Assembly (NCBI GenBank): GCA_001557505.1 | Contig: LSAX01000004.1 | Location: forward strand, 186,001 to 250,000 | Direction: 5' to 3' | Length of the DNA stretch: 64,000 nucleotides | Source: Reticulascus tulasneorum | Taxonomy: Eukaryota; Ascomycota; Sordariomycetes; Glomerellales; Reticulascaceae | In this document: positions 58,296-64,000 of the stretch, piece after piece | How the letters are laid out: the number at the start of each line of letters is the position of its first letter | Position numbering within the stretch: position 1 is the stretch's first letter | Made by a program: the position numbers and the translations under genes | Notes under the pieces: model-generated | Databases searched by the model: none | What the model was told of the DNA's origin: nothing | The model's input: the letters and a program-made list of their open reading frames with translations, nothing else

Positions 58296-59492
58296 ATGCA
58301 CTATCGTTTGGTTTTCGTCGCACTCGGGCACCTCGCTGCGGTAGTCCTTTCTCGGCCCCAGCCACATGGCCCTGCGCCAAGTTTTCTCACCCCTCGCAAG
58401 ACCCATCTTGATTGGAATGCGCCGAGAGCAGATGATGGGGGGTTCCTCGCTGCTCGCTCAAATGTACACTCAGTCGAGTATTTCAACACCCCACGGTCTC
58501 TCGACTACATTCCGGAACAGTCCCATCAAGAGTCTGAATTTCGAAACTTCGTAGCCTCGAAGCGGGCTAAGTCTGGCCAATGGGAGAACCTCAACGGGAG
58601 CATGGCATCGTATCCCAGCCCCGTATCCTGGGGCGGAAGCCACGTATCCGTGTATTACATGGGTAAGGATCGAGCGTGCCAATACAAGTCCTATGATGGA
58701 AACAAATGGGGTGGATGGGAGGACTTGGGCGGCTCAATGGACAGTCCGCCTTCAACTTGTAGCTGGGGCTACGGGAAAATGGACGTCTACTGCAAGGGTA
58801 CTGACGGCGGGTGCTGGCATAAAGGGTACAACAACGGCTGGGGAAATTGGGAGAACATTGGGGGCAACATAAAGTATGAGCCAGCGACATGCACTTGGGG
58901 AAAAGACCGCATGGACGTGTATGCCTCTGCGAATGACGGACAATGCTGGCACAAGAAGTATGAGAATGGCTGGTACAGCTGGGAAAGCATGGGTGGCTAC
59001 CTCGCCAGTCCACCCAAGGTCGTCACTTGGGGCAAGGACCACATGAGTGTGTACTGCAAAGGCGATGACGGACAAGCGTGGCATAAGAAGTACGACAAGG
59101 GCTGGGGGGACTGGGAGAGCCTCGGCGGCTATGTTGACGGGCCTCCCGCTGCATGTGCCTGGAAAGGGCGCATGGATATCTATGTCAAGGGCGATGATGG
59201 TGCTTGTTGGCATAAGACATATAAGAATGACAAATGGGGAAATTGGGAGAACATGGGCGGGGACCTCAAATACCCCCCAGACGTCGTCGCATACGATGAT
59301 AAGATGGAGGTATATGTCACCAACAAGGACAACGGGATGTATCGCAAGACTTGGGAGAACGACAAGTGGTCGTCAGGATGGGAATATATGGGCGGTGGCG
59401 TCGAGTCCAAGCCAAATCCTGTATCATGGGACAATGGGAAGGTTGACGTATACGGCATGGGCACTGATGGAGGTTGCAAGCGGTGTTATTAA
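58296..59492 (+). CDS. Secreted seven-bladed PLL-like beta-propeller lectin
   Basis: A single exon encodes 398 residues. The signal peptide is MHYRLVFVALGHLAAVVLS, followed by a roughly 70-residue linker. From about residue 94 there are seven repeats of about 44-48 residues of the form WENLGG-(x)-SPP-W-MDVY-KGDDG-CWHK-Y-GWG. The repeats match the PLL/DUF346 family, seven-bladed propellers that bind fucose or O-methylated sugars. Blade 7 is short, ending TDGGCKRCY, so the N-terminal strand probably completes it. The repeats are tightly similar to each other, especially 2 to 5, suggesting recent duplication within the gene. Sugar specificity cannot be read from sequence. Confidence 0.9.
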   Translation: MHYRLVFVALGHLAAVVLSRPQPHGPAPSFLTPRKTHLDWNAPRADDGGFLAARSNVHSVEYFNTPRSLDYIPEQSHQESEFRNFVASKRAKSGQWENLNGSMASYPSPVSWGGSHVSVYYMGKDRACQYKSYDGNKWGGWEDLGGSMDSPPSTCSWGYGKMDVYCKGTDGGCWHKGYNNGWGNWENIGGNIKYEPATCTWGKDRMDVYASANDGQCWHKKYENGWYSWESMGGYLASPPKVVTWGKDHMSVYCKGDDGQAWHKKYDKGWGDWESLGGYVDGPPAACAWKGRMDIYVKGDDGACWHKTYKNDKWGNWENMGGDLKYPPDVVAYDDKMEVYVTNKDNGMYRKTWENDKWSSGWEYMGGGVESKPNPVSWDNGKVDVYGMGTDGGCKRCY

Positions 59493-60212
59493 GAACCGGA
59501 GTATTTCCCTTCACAGACCTGCAAGATAATGGGGATATCAAAATTGGGAGTCGAGCTTGATGGCGGTTGAGATGAGGTTTCTTGAAAACTTGTACGACAA
59601 ATTGTATCGTTCCCCTCCCCAGAAGCAATATGATTTGACAATGGCAAGCGAATCATGCGATCTTATGCGAGTAGCCGTGATGTCTGAGATATTTTAAGGA
59701 TATGTTGTCTGAGGTGGCCGTCCATTGGCGCTGTTTTTGTCGGAGACGGTGAGATGCCCGTGTGGATGATTGGTTGGTGGGACAAAATTCGTAGTACAAC
59801 AAGAGATGGAGAAAGTCTGCACCGTTGTACTTTGAACTGGGTTTGAAATTCTCCCTGTCTGGAACATGTAAGAAACCGATGTGATCATTGAAGAGAGCAA
59901 GGAGTACCCATCGACTCGTAGATTGTTCTCCCTCCGTGAGAACTCATGTGGAAGACATTTATGGATTCATTTCTTCACGGAAAAGTGCATTGAGTGATGC
60001 ACCTTCCACTCTAGGTACTCACCTTAGGCAGAGAGCTTTTTTCTGTGTGACTTCCACCTCCAACATCGTTTCACCAGTGCACTGCCTCGAAGCTTCTTTC
60101 TTCGTTCTGACACAACTTCCTAACTGTCCTCGTCCCGGCCACGTCCAGCAACCGTCTTTGATTCATCTCGAAATTTTTCAAATTCACCACCAACAAGCTC
60201 AAACGACGCAAG
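59493..60212. other. Intergenic, no gene seen
   Basis: 0.7 kb between the lectin and MFS genes. The right end has CT-rich and CAAC-rich leader sequence just before the MFS ATG. Confidence 0.45.
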
Positions 60213-61941
60213 ATGGCCTCCTTCCAGGGAATCAAGCCAATCACTCCCCGAGAGAGTGTCGTCCTGACGCCCAACTTCCTACCTGTTGAGAAGGAAGTGG
60301 CCAGCACGCACATCACAGCAAGCATCACTGGGGCCCAGCAAGAACCTTCGATCCACGAGCCTAGCCCCCACCCCCAGGAGAAAGTGCGAAAACGTGTTGT
60401 GCGGCAGTACGATATGATAATTGTACCAGGGCTGTTTATTGCATACCTCTTCTTCTACCTCGACAAGTCCAACATCGCCCTTGCCCGGATCAATGGTCTG
60501 GAAAAGGACCTCCATCTTACTGGCACACAGTTCAATACTGCGCTGGTCGTTTTCTTCGTTCTGAACATCGTCTTCAATATCCCTGGCAATCTTCTCCTTC
60601 GTCGAGTTGGTGGTGCAACATTCCTTTCCGGTCTTGTTGTCGCTTGGGGTTTGGTCACTGCCTGCACTGGCTTCGTCAAAAGTTTCACTGGTCTCTACAT
60701 CACTCGGATCTTCCTTGGCTTGACAGAGAGTTCATTTGTTGGTGGTGTGATGATCTATCTTGGATTTTTCTACACCACCGATGAAATTACCGCTCGGGTT
60801 GGCTTTTTCTTTTCCAGCACTTCTCTCGCAGGTTCCATCGGCGGCTTGCTCGCTTCAGGGCTCGGCCAGATTCGCGTCGGCAACTACAATGGCTGGCCCT
60901 GGATTTTCTTTGTTGAAGGACTGCTAACCGTAGTGGTTGGTGCCACGCTGTATCTCATCTTGCCCAACACGCCAGAAGAAGGCGCACACAAATGGCAGTT
61001 TACTGAGGAGCAGAGGCTCATGGCACAACAACGAACGCTTGCACAAGATGGATGGCGCTATTCTAGCCCTAACGATGCATTCGGTGCTGAGCCCAATTCT
61101 GCAATGACTTCGGATCGGGTGGTGGGGGAGAAGAATGATCACCTTCAGTGGGCCACATGGAAGCGGGCCATCGTGAACATTACTACGCTCACCATCGCAC
61201 TCGGAGCCTTTTTCTCGACTGAGGCAATCTACAGCTATGCCCTCTTCCTGCCTACCATCATCCAGACGATGGGCTTCAAGTCTCCATTACTGGCCAGTCT
61301 GTTAACTGTGCCACCGAACCTTGTCGGCTTCATCTTCACTATTAGCATGTGCTTGTGGAGCCAACGATCTGGCCGCACAGCTGTTCCACTCAACATTTGC
61401 GCATCTCTTGGAATGCTTGGGTACGTCTTCATGATCATAGGCGGCCGAGTCGGCCCTCTCGAAGGCGGCTACATTCTTGTACCTCTTCAGTATGTCGCAA
61501 CGTTCCTGATCTCGATGGCTGTCAATGCGCTTCCGCCGTTAGCATTGAGCTGGATGACCATCAACGCCTCTCCGCACTACACTCGCGCTATTGCTCTAGG
61601 GTTTGTGCTCAGCGTTGGAAACATGGCCGCTTTTTTGGCCTCATTCACTTACATCAGGGACTACGCACCAGCGTAAATAGCCCTTTTCTAACCTTCGTTC
61701 TACATGTGATGCTAACTTTCATTACAGGTACACCATGGGACATTTGATTAACCTCGGCTGCTTAACGTGTGTGTTAGCCATCGGCCTCCTACTCCCAGCA
61801 TATATGACGCGAGAGAATAAGAGACGCGAGCGGGGGGAGCGTGATTATCGTCTCGACGAGTCCCGCTATAATGGACAGACAAAAGAGCAATACGAACTGC
61901 AGCTTGGATGGCTTCATCCTAGATTCCATTTCAACTTCTAA
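60213..61941 (+). CDS. MFS transporter of the anion:cation symporter (Dal5-like) family
   Basis: Exons are 60213-61672 and 61728-61941, giving 557 residues. A 60-residue cytosolic N-terminus is followed by the first helix (MIIVPGLFIAYLFFYLDKSN) with the DKSNIALARI loop characteristic of the ACS/Dal5 family. About 12 membrane helices are visible, including RVGFFFSSTSLAGSIGGLLA and the paired helices around ALGAFFSTEAIYSYALFLP. Dal5 relatives carry allantoate, nicotinate or other carboxylates with protons; the substrate here is unknown. The 55-bp intron falls before the last helix and has a GCTAAC branch site. It is convergent with the P450. Confidence 0.92.
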
Positions 61942-62278
61942 CCTGCCAGGGCACCAGATGCTATTGCTGGGGTGCAGATTATGTGTTGGTTCACATACTT
62001 TTAGACGCAAGTGACACAAGTGCACCGACAATTGAACTTTTAATCAAACTCATATGTTCAATCAACGTGCATGCATCTTGGAACACTCAGATTGATCAAC
62101 CGTTTGAACGGCCCCAACTTGAATTTTTGTTGGTTAACATTCTGCCAAGATAAACAAGACCTCCATTTTGCAAATCGCCGATTTCCAGTAGTTTCTCCTA
62201 AAAGACCAGATAATGTGACTTGAGGCGATTGATGCCATGATTGATGAAGAGCTTTCGAGTACATCACCGTTCCTTTTG
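61942..62278. other. Convergent intergenic region
   Basis: These 337 bases hold the 3' ends of the MFS carrier (plus) and the P450 (minus). Nothing else is seen. Confidence 0.5.
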
Positions 62279-64000
62279 TCATTTGTTCTTGGTCGTTTTC
62301 ACCGGCGTGAGATGAACATTCAAGGCAACTTTATCCCACAGAACGTAACACTCCTGCCTGGAAATCCAGTCCTGACTGTCATTGTCAAGCCTCATATCAA
62401 AGTTCCAGAGTATTCTCGTCAATATGAGCCGCATCTCTACGTAAGCAAGACTTGCAGGAAGATTGAGGTTAGTTGTAAAACCCACAGTATTGGATGACGT
62501 CCGCAAATCAGAACGATGTAAGTGTGAGAGAAACTTACTTCTTCCCCAAACAATCCCGCGGACCAAATGAAAACGGTTTGTAGGCTTCTTTCCGGTCCCC
62601 TGCATACCTATCGTCACCCAGCCATCTCTCCGGTCGATACTCGAAAGATTCTACCCAATTCTCCGGTAGGTGGTGGGACACCCACGCGTGAACTGCCACA
62701 ATACTCTGTTGAAGGAGGAATATTATTAGCCATGTGTCTTATAGTACTTTTAAGGTTGATGCACATGGAATTACATTTCTTACATTTTCTGGAACAAATT
62801 TGCCAGCGATGGTCGCTCCGCCTTTGGGAACTACGCGCGGGAATCCATTTGGTGCCGGGGGATAGAACCGTAACGCCTCAGTCAGACACGCAATCATAAA
62901 TGGTAAGGCATGCATGGAATCCAAGGTGATATCCTCCTCGGTCTTGAAAGTTGATCGCACTTCTTCCGTGACCTTGGCAAGATAGTCTGGGTGTGCGAGA
63001 AGGAGATATGTAACGCCGCCGAGCAGGGTAGCAGTCGTCTCGGACCCGGCGACTAAAAAGACAGCAGCTTGTGTCCGTAGGCAGTCAAGACTGATCTCGC
63101 CGCTTTTCTGCTTCCCGATGAATGGCTCAAGCAAATCCGGGAATGCATTAGCCGTATTCACTCGTTTGATTAGGCTGTTCTTTATCCAATGCCTCGCCTT
63201 GAGGCCTGTCTCCATAACAGTGGAAAGCAAGAGGAGCGACAACCATCTAAGCCCAAGATACCGTAGACCAATCATCCGAGCACCGCCTCTAGTGTTCTGA
63301 GTTATGAGTTGCACAAAGAAATGTGATCTCAAGTTCTCCAGGCAGTGAAACGACTCTCCAATCGCTAGATCGCCGATTATATCGAACGTTGCCCAGTTGT
63401 ACCACTGGGTCATATTTTGTGGGCCTTTATTGGCATTCTCCAGCAGACCATGTATCAAAAGGTCTACGTGAATCTTGATTGCAGGCTCCTGGTCCCTCAT
63501 GGCTCTATCCGAGAAACTTGGAGCTGCTACGCGTCGGAGCAGTGCATGGTCGTCAAAAGGCGCCGTTACGATGGAATCAACTCTTGAGTCGATGTGCTTG
63601 TAAAAAGTTTTGAACTTTGGCAACTCCTTCAGGCCCGGCTGGAGGCCGGCCATCTTGCCAACAGCCTTGTGGCCGTAGATGTCTTGCCACGCCTGTGGAT
63701 CCGCAAACGAGAGTTCGTTGGGTCTGACTCGAACGACGGGTCCGTAATCCTTGTGCATAGAAACAAGCTTGAACGGCAGTCTGCCTCCGACGAAAGTCCA
63801 GTACCACGATAAGATAGTTGCGCGGTGCAGAAATGGGCCTGGGTAGTTTCGCAGAGGATGGAAATACAAATTGTATACCACCCTGCTAGACCCGACGAAA
63901 AGAGCCTGCAACATTGTCAGCAAGATACGGAGGGCGGGAAGATATCTAAATCTAACAAGTGAAAGAATGAAGCCTGCCCACTGCGCTACTGATGCCCCGT
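62279..64000 (-). CDS. Cytochrome P450, CYP65/isotrichodermin hydroxylase-like (5' partial)
   Basis: Exons on the minus strand are at least 64000-62784, then 62705-62539 and 62450-62279. The frame is open to the right edge, so the start lies outside. The visible N-terminus includes a membrane anchor (LRILLTMLQALFVGSS) and YFHPLRNYPGP. Helix I has VAGSETTATLL (AGxET), helix K has EALR, and the heme loop FSFGPRDCLGKK is completed by the second and third exons, followed by NLAYVEMRLILTRILWNFDM. The sequence resembles the CYP65 group, which includes trichothecene C-15 hydroxylase and many fungal oxidative tailoring enzymes. It is a microsomal monooxygenase needing a P450 reductase. The substrate is unknown. 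Confidence 0.93.

Noticed and set aside
58591..59213. 140- and 153-codon frames antisense to the lectin
   Set aside because: They are repetitive mirror frames of the propeller repeats.

Overview
This is a stretch of filamentous ascomycete (Pezizomycotina) nuclear genome. The evidence is many short introns (about 46-154 bp) with GTANGT-type donors, CTAAC/CTGAC branch points and close AG acceptors, together with typical fungal families: Grr1, Rpl16, Aim18, a Zn(II)2Cys6 factor, a Dal5-type MFS carrier, a CYP65-like P450, a CAL-A-like lipase and an Ecp2/Hce2-like secreted protein. Intergenic TACCTAGGTA-type repeats fit Sordariomycetes, possibly Hypocreales, but the species cannot be named from the sequence alone. 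I reconstructed 26 protein-coding loci with exon junctions. Most reconstructions are supported by exact reading-frame closure. No tRNA, rRNA, CRISPR array or intact transposon was seen.

Layout. 1-5.6 kb: a ZNFX1/Hrr1-like helicase with NFX1 zinc fingers (3' end off the left edge), divergent from a conserved fungal protein. 6.2-10.7 kb: an Ecp2-like secreted protein and an eight-exon pyruvate/indolepyruvate-type decarboxylase. 11.7-22.4 kb: a housekeeping block with Grr1 F-box/LRR protein, Aim18-like mitochondrial protein, a glutaredoxin with a possible dual start, a membrane-anchored BAG-domain cochaperone and ribosomal protein uL13 (Rpl16). 23.4-24.7 kb: an unrecognised protein. 25.7-36 kb: a looser accessory stretch with long gene-free intervals, holding an Ayg1/Fus2-like alpha/beta hydrolase, a quinone-oxidoreductase-like enzyme, an expansin-like secreted protein, a short-chain dehydrogenase with a damaged splice acceptor, and a short Zn2Cys6 regulator. 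36.6-39.5 kb: an Mx/dynamin-type GTPase. 40.3-49.6 kb: four minus-strand genes (MYND protein, M3 metallopeptidase, secreted amidase, lipid-droplet-type hydrolase). 51.8-64 kb: a secreted lipase, a DUF924 gene with an in-frame stop, a Vps62-like protein, a secreted seven-bladed PLL-like propeller lectin, an MFS carrier and a P450 (5' end off the right edge).

How the genes work together. Most are independent housekeeping or secreted-enzyme genes. The 25.7-36 kb set resembles a small catabolic or secondary-metabolism-associated neighbourhood with its own regulator, but it has no polyketide synthase, NRPS or terpene synthase backbone, so a pathway cannot be claimed. The most notable observations are four local lesions or unusual gene-structure events: a GG instead of AG splice acceptor, a premature TGA, an AUG-less BAG gene and two GC-AG introns. 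Also notable are a regulator that stops before its expected central domain, a dynamin with a low-complexity tail reached through a 24-nt exon, and a triplicated CCGCTCCG repeat upstream of the dehydrogenase.
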